Made by a program: the position numbers and the translations under genes. Below are positions 1-5,942 of a stretch of DNA of 5,943 nucleotides, piece by piece. Position 1 is the stretch's first letter. Each line of letters starts with the position of its first letter. Source of the stretch: Acidobacteriota bacterium (GTDB lineage: Bacteria; Planctomycetota; Phycisphaerae; WQYP01; JAJZKJ01); contig JAJZKJ010000159.1 of the NCBI GenBank assembly GCA_021804195.1, forward strand, positions 1 to 5,943, in the 5' to 3' direction. The notes under the pieces are model-generated. The model searched no databases. It saw only the letters and a list, made by a program, of their open reading frames with translations, and was not told the origin of the DNA.

Positions 1-434
1 TCGTGTACAACTTTCCACCGGCGGGCATTTTTATGGGTGATGGCGGCAGCATGGTGCTTGGTTTTTTTCTCGCCGCGCTGACCATTCGCACCACTTTCTA
101 TTCGGGCCAGGGACGCTGGTACAGCATCTTGATGCCGCTGGTGGTTACCGCTGTTCCGCTGTATGACCTGGTCGTAGTGAGTTTTGTCCGCTGGCGGCGC
201 GGGCGCAGCCCCATGGTCGGCGATACCAATCATTTTTCCCATCGCCTGACGCGACACGGTTTTTCCCAGCGCGGGGCGGTGCTGGTGATCTATGCGGTGA
301 CGCTGGCCTGCGGTCTTTCCGCGCCATTGCTGGCTCGGGCCGGCGGGGTCAGCGCCGTTTTGATCGCCATTCAATGTCTGGCCATTTTAACAATCGTAGG
401 CGTGCTGGAGCGAGTGGGGGAGCACACCCGATGA
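1..434 (+). CDS. Polyprenyl-phosphate sugar-1-phosphate transferase, WecA/TagO/MraY family (3' part only)
   Basis: Only the last 143 codons are in the window. The frame is open from base 3 and the gene enters from the left, so no start is visible. Enzymes of this family move a sugar-1-phosphate (often GlcNAc-1-P) from a UDP-sugar to undecaprenyl phosphate at the inner face of the membrane, the first step in making many surface glycans. Seen in the visible fragment: the IFMGDGGS-x-x-LG signature (residues 9-20, Asp13 in the usual acidic position), the hydrophobic segment ending PLYD (52-55), then the cytoplasmic loop R-x-RRGRSP followed by GDTNHFSHRL (73-82), which matches the His-rich substrate loop of the WecA/TagO branch. 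Two further hydrophobic helices close the protein. The stop TGA overlaps the start of the Wzy_C-type gene as ATGA, implying one operon and coupled translation. The family is clear; the exact sugar cannot be told from this part, and MraY is less likely because of the HFSHRL loop and the neighbour. Confidence 0.88.
   Translation, partial: VYNFPPAGIFMGDGGSMVLGFFLAALTIRTTFYSGQGRWYSILMPLVVTAVPLYDLVVVSFVRWRRGRSPMVGDTNHFSHRLTRHGFSQRGAVLVIYAVTLACGLSAPLLARAGGVSAVLIAIQCLAILTIVGVLERVGEHTR
416..422 (+). promoter_or_regulatory. Ribosome binding site of the O-antigen ligase-like gene
   Basis: GGGGGAG lies 8 bases before the ATG at 431. Together with the ATGA overlap with the upstream stop, it supports 431 as the start. 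An in-frame ATG at 374 would put the first 20 codons deep inside the preceding gene and would add a hydrophilic stretch ahead of the first membrane helix. Confidence 0.6.
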
Positions 435-2839
435 GCCGGTCCACACGCCGAATTCTCCAATGGTTGGCGCTGGGGGGACTGCTGCTGGTGGTTTGCCTGC
501 GGATGACGGTGAACGAACCAGTCAACGGAGGGGCCGCGAGCAATTCGATAGGTGCGTTTTCCAGCCTGTATGCCGGAGCTTATCGGTTCCCCGGTCCTTC
601 GGAAATCGTCGGGCTTTCCATTCTCGTCCTGGCGCTGGCGGGGATAGGATTGCTCGGATGGGGACGACTGGCCGTCGGCCGGGCGCTGTCTCTATTCATC
701 ATCGCCGGCATTGTGGGACTGGCTCTGGCTTCGTGCTTTCGAGCCGCTAATCGTTTCGCGGCGTTGGTCGGTTGCTTTGATCTGGCCATGGCGCTGCTGG
801 GCGGATGGACGGCGGCCCTGTTGTGTGCTACCGACCAAAGAAGGCGATTCGTCACCGCGGTTCTGGTCGGCCTGCTGGCCGTCCTGTGCGCCAAGGGTTT
901 TTACCAGCGGTTCTATGAAATTCCGGCGACCATTCATTACTTTCACCAGAAAGAGGCGGCCTGGCTGGCGCACGCGGGGCTGGACGCGCACAGCACGGAA
1001 CTGAAGTTGTTTGTCTCCCGGCTCAATTCGCGCGAGGTCAGCGGTTTCCAGTCGCTAAGCGACGTGTTCGCCGAGGCTCTGCTGCCGCTGCTGCTGGCGG
1101 CTTGCGCGCTGGGGGTGGCGGTTCTAATGACGGCCGGGAGAAGTATCCCCAATCCCGTCGCCAGAAATCGGTCAGTGGGGCGCCCGGAAGGGAATCCTGG
1201 TCCCCATGGTCAACGGGGTTCCGAGCGAGTCAGGACAGCCCGGGATCGTTTCCTGATCGGGCGGGAAATTCCGCTTCCGATTCTTCTTGGCGCCTTATTA
1301 CTGGTTTTGTTTGTTCTTGGCGCGGTTGTGCTGATTTTCACGCGCAGCAAAGGCTCCATCGCCACGTTGGCGCTTTGCCTGCCGGCGCTCTTTTTCGCCT
1401 GGTGGGCGCGCCGGTGGATTGCCGGGCATCGCTGGCAAACCGTCGGAGTGGTATTTGCCGGCATTGCCGTGATTGTTTCCGGCGTGCTGACCTACGGTCT
1501 GATCCGGCATACCCTGCCCACGCGCGATCTGCGTTTTCGCTGGCAATACTGGACGGGGGCGGCTCGGATTATCCGGCGGCATCCGCTGCTGGGCGTGGGT
1601 CTGTATAACTTCGGTTATTACTATACAACATACAAACCGCGCGGCGCTCCGGAAGATGTTCAGGACCCCCATAATCCGTTTGTGTGTCTGGCCGCCGAGA
1701 CGGGGCTTCCGGCGGCGGGGCTGTGGGCGGTCCTGTTGTCCCTGGCGCTGCTGCGCACCCTGCGGCGCGATCATACCGATGCCGATCCGAAAAACGATGG
1801 TTCGATCCCGCCGTGGTGGTTTGCCGTCTTTGTGCTCTGCTGGTGGGGGGGGAGATTCCTTTTCACCGGGCCGAAAACCAGTCACGCGATGATAGTTCTC
1901 TTTATTGTTTTCATGTCCATCTTTTATGCCATGGCCGCTTTTGCCGGCATGCTCATCGCCGATCGCGCCTGGGGTATCCTCTCTCCGCAGAAGCGGCGGA
2001 TCGTCGCTCTGGCGGCGGTTCTCGGCGCTGCGGGTATGTGCGTTTACGACCAGATCAACATGGCCCTGGTCACCGGCGGCGCGGCCATGCTGTTCTGGGT
2101 TGTTTTGGGTGCGTTTGAGGCCCGTCCCCAGGGGCTGGTTCATGCCACGGAGTCGGATATTTGCCAGGATACCGGCGCGCCGGGATTCAAAAAAATATTG
2201 TCTCGCCTCGGCCACCGATTCAACGTGCGGCTCCCACCGATCAAGGCGCGGCCGCAGTTGCCGCCTGACCTCCCGGTTCCGGTGCCGCCGCGGGCGAAAT
2301 TTTCAGAAAAAGCCCATTCCGGCCCCGCCAAGTCCTGGCGGCGGCGGTCCAGCCCGGTCGTACTATTGGCGGCGTTGCTGATGATCGGGGCGGCGCTGTT
2401 GGGCGGATTCCTCTTGCCGGCCGTACAGCAACGCGCTTTTGCCTGGGATCCGGTGCGCGAACAAAAGGCTTACCAGGCGGCGGTGCGAGAGCATAACTGG
2501 CCGGGTGCGCTCCACGCGCTCAATCGCATTTTGCGGCGGGATCGTCGTTCCCAGGCGTGGCTGCTTCGCCGAATCTGGCTTAAGGTTCGCATGGGAATCA
2601 ACCCGCGCGCGGACGTGCTGGCGCTTTTGCGGATTAATCGTACCGACGCCCGTGTGCGAATTCCCCTGGCCCGGACGGCGCGCTGCGGCCTGACCCCGAC
2701 CGAGCGAATCCACCAATTGAAACTGGCTCTGGCGCTGAACCACCGTCTGCCGCGCCGCGAGCTGACGCGACTGACGCCAGATCAGATCGCCCGGATTCGA
2801 CAAATCATTCAACGCCTCCAGCGGCGATTGCATCAATAA
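431..2839 (+). CDS. O-antigen ligase/polymerase-like (Wzy_C) membrane protein with long C-terminal extension
   Basis: The 802-residue product is a polytopic inner-membrane protein. Wzy_C proteins join or transfer polyprenyl-linked glycans on the periplasmic side (O-antigen ligase, O-antigen polymerase, or glycosylation of proteins). Seen: a first helix at about 8-23; many hydrophobic segments; a hydrophilic cytoplasm-type insert at about 235-280; the family FTRSKGS motif (303-309, compare the SRG motif of WaaL); then the large periplasmic loop with RFRWQYW (368-374), HPLLGVGLYNF (384-394) and DPHNPF (412-417), followed by AAETGLPAAGL. H414-N415 and Arg368/Arg370 are the likely functional residues by analogy with the family. 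More helices follow to about 590. The tail is unusual: a Pro-rich linker (about 601-621), one more hydrophobic helix (643-665) and an Arg-rich, helical, possibly TPR-like end (666-802). The usual family length is nearer 400-500, with TPR-bearing exceptions. ATGA overlap with the sugar-phosphate transferase suggests a shared transcript and glycan pathway. Whether it is a ligase or a polymerase is not decidable here. Confidence 0.85.
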   Translation: MSRSTRRILQWLALGGLLLVVCLRMTVNEPVNGGAASNSIGAFSSLYAGAYRFPGPSEIVGLSILVLALAGIGLLGWGRLAVGRALSLFIIAGIVGLALASCFRAANRFAALVGCFDLAMALLGGWTAALLCATDQRRRFVTAVLVGLLAVLCAKGFYQRFYEIPATIHYFHQKEAAWLAHAGLDAHSTELKLFVSRLNSREVSGFQSLSDVFAEALLPLLLAACALGVAVLMTAGRSIPNPVARNRSVGRPEGNPGPHGQRGSERVRTARDRFLIGREIPLPILLGALLLVLFVLGAVVLIFTRSKGSIATLALCLPALFFAWWARRWIAGHRWQTVGVVFAGIAVIVSGVLTYGLIRHTLPTRDLRFRWQYWTGAARIIRRHPLLGVGLYNFGYYYTTYKPRGAPEDVQDPHNPFVCLAAETGLPAAGLWAVLLSLALLRTLRRDHTDADPKNDGSIPPWWFAVFVLCWWGGRFLFTGPKTSHAMIVLFIVFMSIFYAMAAFAGMLIADRAWGILSPQKRRIVALAAVLGAAGMCVYDQINMALVTGGAAMLFWVVLGAFEARPQGLVHATESDICQDTGAPGFKKILSRLGHRFNVRLPPIKARPQLPPDLPVPVPPRAKFSEKAHSGPAKSWRRRSSPVVLLAALLMIGAALLGGFLLPAVQQRAFAWDPVREQKAYQAAVREHNWPGALHALNRILRRDRRSQAWLLRRIWLKVRMGINPRADVLALLRINRTDARVRIPLARTARCGLTPTERIHQLKLALALNHRLPRRELTRLTPDQIARIRQIIQRLQRRLHQ
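2172..2187 (+). repeat. 16-base GC palindrome-containing word shared with the ribD upstream region (inverted copy)
   Basis: The word CCGGCGCGCCGGGATT begins with the 12-base perfect palindrome CCGGCGCGCCGG. The reverse complement of the same 16 bases is found at 4708-4723, inside the larger palindrome before ribD. Here it lies in the coding sequence of the Wzy_C-type protein and encodes part of a hydrophilic linker (TGAPGF). Two copies of a 16-base word in under 6 kb is more than composition readily explains, but two copies do not prove a repeat family. Confidence 0.4.
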
Positions 2840-3717
2840 CTGAACATAAGGTATAGCGGTACCCGATTGGGGTTGTAATGGGACGGTCCTTGCAACAGCG
2901 CCTGCACACTTGCCGGCGCCACCACGATCACCTTGTCGCCGATCTGTGTAATGGTGGCCTTTCCACCGTGATTAAGCCATACCCCGGGCCGCACGTGATC
3001 GGTGATAAGCTTGACAATGTTCGTGCGATATGCCATGGGTTTCGCCGGGCGCGTTGCGGCGCCACGGCCCTTTCGCCTTCGGGCGGCTTGCAGGTTTGAT
3101 CCCGGGCGGATGATACGCGGCAAATTCGCCACCAAATCCGCCAGCCAGTAGCGGCGCATCACCAGGTGCGTATCGTCCTGCGCTTCGGTTGTCAGAAAGA
3201 TGACATTTTCAGAGGCGGTGACCACCATGCGTACGCGTGGCGCAAATATTTTCAGTACATCGACAATATCCAGTCGGTACGGTTGCGCCGGGATGGTAAA
3301 CGTCTTTTTTACCTTGGTGTTGACTCCGGCGGCGCGCAGCGCCTGCCACCCGACGACAAGATTGGTTCCGGTTCGATCGGCCAGACGAGATAGTGATCCA
3401 TTGAGCGATATCTGGTTGAATTGCAAACGGGGCAACAGGGGCGCCAGGAGCGCGGGTTGCTTTTGCACAAAGATGACGCATCCGATCTCGGCCGGGCGAA
3501 AGTTGGAATCGTGTGGAAAACAAGCCGGAGGAGGTACAACCGTTGTTGTCCGGTTTTTCCCTCGTGCATGGGCGGCTTGCGATGAATTGGCGCGGCGCGT
3601 GGCCGGGGTGACAGGGGCGGTCGCCCGTGTCGCCGCCACAAGAATTTCACGGGATCGCAACCCAACGCACACTGCTAAAATTAGCAGGATCAGACGGGCC
3701 AATTGTCGCTTTATCAT
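2833..3717 (-). CDS. Exported STN/secretin-N0-like protein, second gene of a paralogous pair
   Basis: The 294-residue product has no assigned function that I recognise. The N-terminus MIKRQLARLILLILAVCVG is a typical signal peptide or anchor, so the rest should lie in the periplasm or envelope. Residues about 30-95 are a low-complexity Thr/Ala/Arg/Pro-rich stretch. Residues about 96-180 resemble an STN/secretin-N0 fold: QFNQISLNGSLSRLADRTG, then W124-QALRAAGV, then a second helix and NVIFLTT. A 'YWLADLVANLP' segment (190-200) parallels YPVGDLI in the neighbouring minus-strand protein. After an Arg-rich spacer (211-227), residues 234-278 form the block IVKLI...VW..HGGKATI...VIVVAP..VQALL, matching the C-terminus of that neighbour. 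No secretin channel domain is present. The gene lies 24 bases after its paralogue, has no good ribosome binding site (GCATGGCTC precedes ATG), and is probably translated from the same message by coupling. Its 3' end overlaps the convergent Wzy_C-type gene by 7 bases. That it is an exported STN-like protein is fairly sure; its job is not known. Confidence 0.75.
   Translation of the reverse strand: MIKRQLARLILLILAVCVGLRSREILVAATRATAPVTPATRRANSSQAAHARGKNRTTTVVPPPACFPHDSNFRPAEIGCVIFVQKQPALLAPLLPRLQFNQISLNGSLSRLADRTGTNLVVGWQALRAAGVNTKVKKTFTIPAQPYRLDIVDVLKIFAPRVRMVVTASENVIFLTTEAQDDTHLVMRRYWLADLVANLPRIIRPGSNLQAARRRKGRGAATRPAKPMAYRTNIVKLITDHVRPGVWLNHGGKATITQIGDKVIVVAPASVQALLQGPSHYNPNRVPLYLMFSY
3672..3687. 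repeat. AT-containing inverted repeat inside a signal-peptide coding region
   Basis: CTGCTAA, two A bases, then TTAGCAG: a 16-base inverted repeat with perfect 7-base arms in otherwise GC-rich DNA. It lies about 30-45 bases into the downstream STN-like gene and encodes part of its hydrophobic Leu-rich signal segment. It may be an operator-like site or a small mRNA hairpin, or a by-product of Leu/Ala codon choice; the sequence alone does not decide. Confidence 0.3.
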
Positions 3718-3741
3718 GAGCCATGCGCCGCGTACGAACGG

Positions 3742-4512
3742 TCAACCCGGGCCGCCTATAAGCTCCTGGATGTAGACAGGAGCCGTCACTACCAGTTGTC
3801 GGTTGAAATAAATAATGTTGGCTGGTCCGCCGTTGACGCTCCAGATGCGCGGCGAAATAACAGTTTCAATGAGCTTGACCAGTTCTTTTTTGCGCTTGGC
3901 GGACGTTTGGGTATTGCTGGTGGTGGCGGTGGCGCCTGTGAAAAGACCGCCGCCGGCGGCACCCATCGCGCCGCCTCCGCCCTGGGAGCTGACCGAGGAA
4001 CTGGTATTCTGCGTGGCCGATTGCAGGTTGAACGACGGCGCGTTGTTGAAATTGGGAACGCTCATAATCAGATCGCCCACCGGATACACGCGCGTGACCA
4101 GGTGGCGGTTCGCTTCCGACCGCGTGGTGATCGTCAGAACATTGCTGCTGATAAAGAAAACCAGCGGTGTTTGCGGCGAGGCTTCGGCCAGGATCAGGGA
4201 AAGAACCTTGCGAACAGTAACATTACGCACGTCCAGACTCACCGGCGCCATGCGCGAAACACCGGCGGCTTGCAGAGCGTTCCAGTTGACGAAAATGTTC
4301 GCGTTGGTTGTATTACGCAGGTACGCGATGGCGTCGCGCAGGGGAATGTTGTGCATTTGAGTGGCCGGGAGGACTTCGTTCAGGGTGCGAGCGCTGGAAA
4401 CCATCCCGTTAGCGCCGGCGGCGCGCCCGGGTGCGGACCACACAAGGCCGGCAAAGACCATCGCCAGAACGGCCGCTTGTAAAATCTTTCGGTTAGGGAG
4501 AAACGGGCGCAT
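3742..4512 (-). CDS. Exported STN/secretin-N0-like protein, first gene of a paralogous pair
   Basis: The product has 256 residues. A signal peptide covers about 1-34 (MRPFLPNRK, hydrophobic core AAVLAMVFAGLVW, and an AAGA cleavage-type region), so the protein is exported. Residues about 47-130 look like an STN/secretin N0-type domain: MHNIPLRDAIAYLRNTTNANIFVNW, ALQAAGV, a second strand-helix unit (VSLDVRNVTVRKVLSLIL) and NVLTITTR. YPVGDLI follows at 143-149. A flexible Ser/Gly/Thr-rich linker with GGGG runs (165-205) leads to KKELVKLIETVISPRIW and the C-terminal NGGPANI...LVVTAP..IQELI block (to 254). In secretin-related proteins such domains sit in the periplasm and bind partners, but the outer-membrane channel domain is absent here. 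The start at 4512 is fixed by AGGAGG seven bases upstream. The paralogue follows after 24 bases, so the two are probably one operon transcribed from the spacer shared with ribD. I cannot name a function; a scaffold or pilus/secretion-associated envelope role is inference only. Confidence 0.8.
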   Translation of the reverse strand: MRPFLPNRKILQAAVLAMVFAGLVWSAPGRAAGANGMVSSARTLNEVLPATQMHNIPLRDAIAYLRNTTNANIFVNWNALQAAGVSRMAPVSLDVRNVTVRKVLSLILAEASPQTPLVFFISSNVLTITTRSEANRHLVTRVYPVGDLIMSVPNFNNAPSFNLQSATQNTSSSVSSQGGGGAMGAAGGGLFTGATATTSNTQTSAKRKKELVKLIETVISPRIWSVNGGPANIIYFNRQLVVTAPVYIQELIGGPG

Positions 4513-4519
4513 GCTTGAG

Positions 4520-4525
4520 CCTCCT
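4520..4525 (-). promoter_or_regulatory. Strong ribosome binding site of the upstream STN-like gene
   Basis: On the minus strand AGGAGG stands 7 bases before the ATG at 4512, a perfect anti-16S match at ideal distance. It fixes the start and predicts efficient translation, in contrast to the weak start of the paralogue downstream. Confidence 0.85.
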
Positions 4526-4640
4526 GTATAAGGGATCCGGCAGGCCTACCTGTTTCATTGTAGCCGGCGGAAGGTCTGGAAAGAAAAAAAATTGAAATTG
4601 CAGGAATATTTTGATTGGAGCGTTGGGGCATTTTTTTCGG

Positions 4641-4660
4641 CCTGCCTGCCGGTGGGCAGG
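4641..4660. repeat. 20-base GC-rich palindromic hairpin
   Basis: The sequence CCTGCCTGCCGGTGGGCAGG is self-complementary along its whole length if two G-T wobbles are allowed, giving an 8-pair stem with a CCGG loop. It is preceded by a T7 run, so in neither direction does a T tract follow the stem; it is not a normal intrinsic terminator. In one minus-strand frame it reads LPTGRQA, which resembles the short palindromic 'LPAGRQAG'-coding repeats I recall being scattered through some bacterial genomes. That resemblance is from memory and untested. Confidence 0.5.
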
Positions 4661-4703
4661 GAGCAGCCGGAGAAGCGACGATGTGTCCGACGGGTCGTCT
4701 TGG

Positions 4704-4731
4704 CGGCAATCCCGGCGCGCCGGAATTGCCG
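4704..4731. promoter_or_regulatory. 28-base near-perfect palindrome upstream of ribD, possible operator or leader hairpin
   Basis: The arms are CGGCAAT (4704-4710) and ATTGCCG (4725-4731). They surround the 12-base perfect palindrome CCGGCGCGCCGG (4712-4723); only the 4711/4724 pair (C, A) fails, so 13 of 14 pairs match. It ends 53 bases before the ribD start. No T run follows, which argues against an intrinsic terminator. If the weak promoter guess nearby is right, its right arm would overlap the -35 box and fit an operator; if it is transcribed, it would form a very stable leader hairpin. A dispersed repeat is the third possibility, given the partial copy in the Wzy_C-type gene. Confidence 0.5.
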
Positions 4732-4784
4732 GTTCCACCTCGGCCTTCCTGAAATAATCTCACGCCGTTTGATTGGGCCGCCGC

Positions 4785-5942
4785 ATGTCCCAAAATAGCC
4801 GAGAGTTTGACCAGAAAATGATGAGGTTGGCCCTTCAACTGGCCCGGCGCGGCCGGGGTCGTGTCGAACCGAACCCCTTGGTCGGCGCCGTGCTTTGCCG
4901 GGGGCGGCGCATCGTCGGGCGGGGGTGGCATGGCGAATTTGGCGGACCACATGCGGAAATAAACGCCTTACGAATGGCGGGCGGGAAAGCCCGTGGCGGC
5001 ACGCTCTACGTAACGCTCGAGCCGTGCGGTCATCATGGGAAAACCGGCCCGTGCACCGAAGCCATCCTGGCCGCCTCCCTCCAGCGGGTGGTGGTCGCGA
5101 TGGTGGATCCCAATCCCCTGGTTTGCGGTCGAGGCATCCGCCGGCTACGAAATGCCGGCATGGAAGTGTGCACAGGTGTCTGCCAGGTCGAAGCGCAGCG
5201 GCTCAACCGGCCCTTTGTGAAATGGATTACCACCGGACGCCCCTATGTTATTCTCAAATGGGCGCAGACCATCGATGGTTGCGTCGAGAGCCGGGGAAAA
5301 TCGCAATGGATCAGTTCGGCGGCTTCCCGGGGGTTGGTGCATCGGTTGCGTGGTCATGTCGATGCCGTCATGGTGGGCATAGGAACCGTGCTGCAAGATG
5401 ATCCGCGGCTGACCGCGCGTCCGAAAAAGGCGGCGGATCTGCGGCGGATTCCGCGGCGCGTAATCCTGGACAGCGATTGCCGCCTGCCTTTAACCAGCCG
5501 TCTGGCAAGAAGTGCACGGAGTGTTCCGGTGAGCGTATTTTATCGTCGAGGATCCGGCCGCGCGGCGGTCTTGCGGCGAAAGCGGCTGGAATCGCATGGC
5601 GTCCAATGCCTGGCTGTTGCGCCTGCTTCGGAAGGCGGATTGGATATCCGCCAAGTTCTTCAACGACTCGGCGGCATGGGCTGCACGAATCTGCTCGTGG
5701 AAGGGGGGCCGAAAGTGCTCGGCGCGTTTTTCCAGGCTCGTCTGGCGGATGAGGCCTGGGTGTTTATCGCGCCGCATCTCTACGGCGACGCCGGGGGTCG
5801 GCGCCCGGTCGAGGGAATCGCGCCGGGAGTCGTTGCCGGGATCCGCAGCGCCGAGATTGAACAAGTCCGGAGAATCGGAAAGGACATTCTGTTGCGTTTG
5901 CGCTTGGCGGCGGGCGGCGCCAAGCCAATGGGACTGAAATAA
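4785..5942 (+). CDS. ribD: Bifunctional diaminohydroxyphosphoribosylaminopyrimidine deaminase / 5-amino-6-(5-phosphoribosylamino)uracil reductase
   Basis: RibD is a cytosolic enzyme that carries out the second and third steps of riboflavin synthesis from GTP: deamination of the pyrimidine ring, then NADPH-dependent reduction of the ribosyl group. The 385-residue product is full length (E. coli 367). The N-terminal deaminase domain (about 8-145) has PNPLVG (29-34), the zinc/catalytic motif HAE (H56, E58) and PCGHHGKTGPC with zinc ligands C81 and C90. The C-terminal reductase domain (about 150-385) shows LKWAQTIDG (D164-G165), SQWIS (173-177), the DDPRLTAR motif (205-212), a VILDS strand, LLVEGGP (303-309) and a closing GKDILLRL strand. 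No key residue is missing. The ATG at 4785 gives the usual short lead before the first helix; a TTG at 4773 is an alternative adding four residues. No clear ribosome binding site precedes either. The stop lies at the window edge, so later rib genes cannot be seen. Confidence 0.96.
   Translation: MSQNSREFDQKMMRLALQLARRGRGRVEPNPLVGAVLCRGRRIVGRGWHGEFGGPHAEINALRMAGGKARGGTLYVTLEPCGHHGKTGPCTEAILAASLQRVVVAMVDPNPLVCGRGIRRLRNAGMEVCTGVCQVEAQRLNRPFVKWITTGRPYVILKWAQTIDGCVESRGKSQWISSAASRGLVHRLRGHVDAVMVGIGTVLQDDPRLTARPKKAADLRRIPRRVILDSDCRLPLTSRLARSARSVPVSVFYRRGSGRAAVLRRKRLESHGVQCLAVAPASEGGLDIRQVLQRLGGMGCTNLLVEGGPKVLGAFFQARLADEAWVFIAPHLYGDAGGRRPVEGIAPGVVAGIRSAEIEQVRRIGKDILLRLRLAAGGAKPMGLK

Larger units (their letters stand above)
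4526..4784. other. Divergent intergenic spacer between the STN-like operon and ribD
   Basis: This is the only sizeable noncoding stretch in the window and must carry promoters for both directions. It has an AT-rich patch at about 4580-4637 with an A8 run (4584-4591), AATATTTT and a T7 run (4631-4637), unlike the GC-rich surroundings. Downstream come a 20-base hairpin and a 28-base palindrome. No promoter can be called firmly. The best plus-strand guess is TTGCCG (4726-4731) and TGAAAT (4750-4755) with an 18-base spacer, each only four of six to consensus. Short open frames here show no recognisable protein, and no tRNA or FMN-riboswitch signature is visible. Confidence 0.6.

Noticed and set aside
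1102..1608. Plus-strand open frame overlapping the ligase-like gene in another frame
   Set aside because: The product has no membrane helices or motifs and lies wholly inside the well-supported reading frame.
1298..2215. Long minus-strand open frame of about 305 codons opposite the ligase-like gene
   Set aside because: Its translation is low-complexity, rich in Gln, Arg, Gly and Pro with no recognisable motif, and it is antisense to a gene with clear Wzy_C signatures; it is a shadow of GC-rich codon use.
3667..3669. Lipoprotein signal at Cys17 of the downstream STN-like protein
   Set aside because: The residues before the cysteine are L-A-V, and Val at -1 does not fit a lipobox; the cysteine also lies within the hydrophobic core.
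3703..4482. Plus-strand open frame of 259 codons opposite the STN-like genes
   Set aside because: It spans the junction of two well-supported minus-strand genes, has no recognisable domain and is rich in Arg, Gly, Gln and His as expected for an antisense shadow.
4641..4660. Intrinsic terminator
   Set aside because: The T7 run lies before the stem on the plus strand, and on the minus strand an A run follows the stem; neither gives the stem-then-U-tract order.
4626..4670. FMN riboswitch upstream of ribD, suggested by GGGCAGGG near 4654-4661
   Set aside because: The conserved GTGAAATTCCC-type continuation and the other paired RFN elements are missing.
4380..4952. Minus-strand open frame of about 190 codons across the ribD upstream spacer
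   Set aside because: It overlaps both the start of ribD and the signal-peptide region of the STN-like gene, has no recognisable domain, and its translation is a Pro/Ala/Arg-rich by-product.
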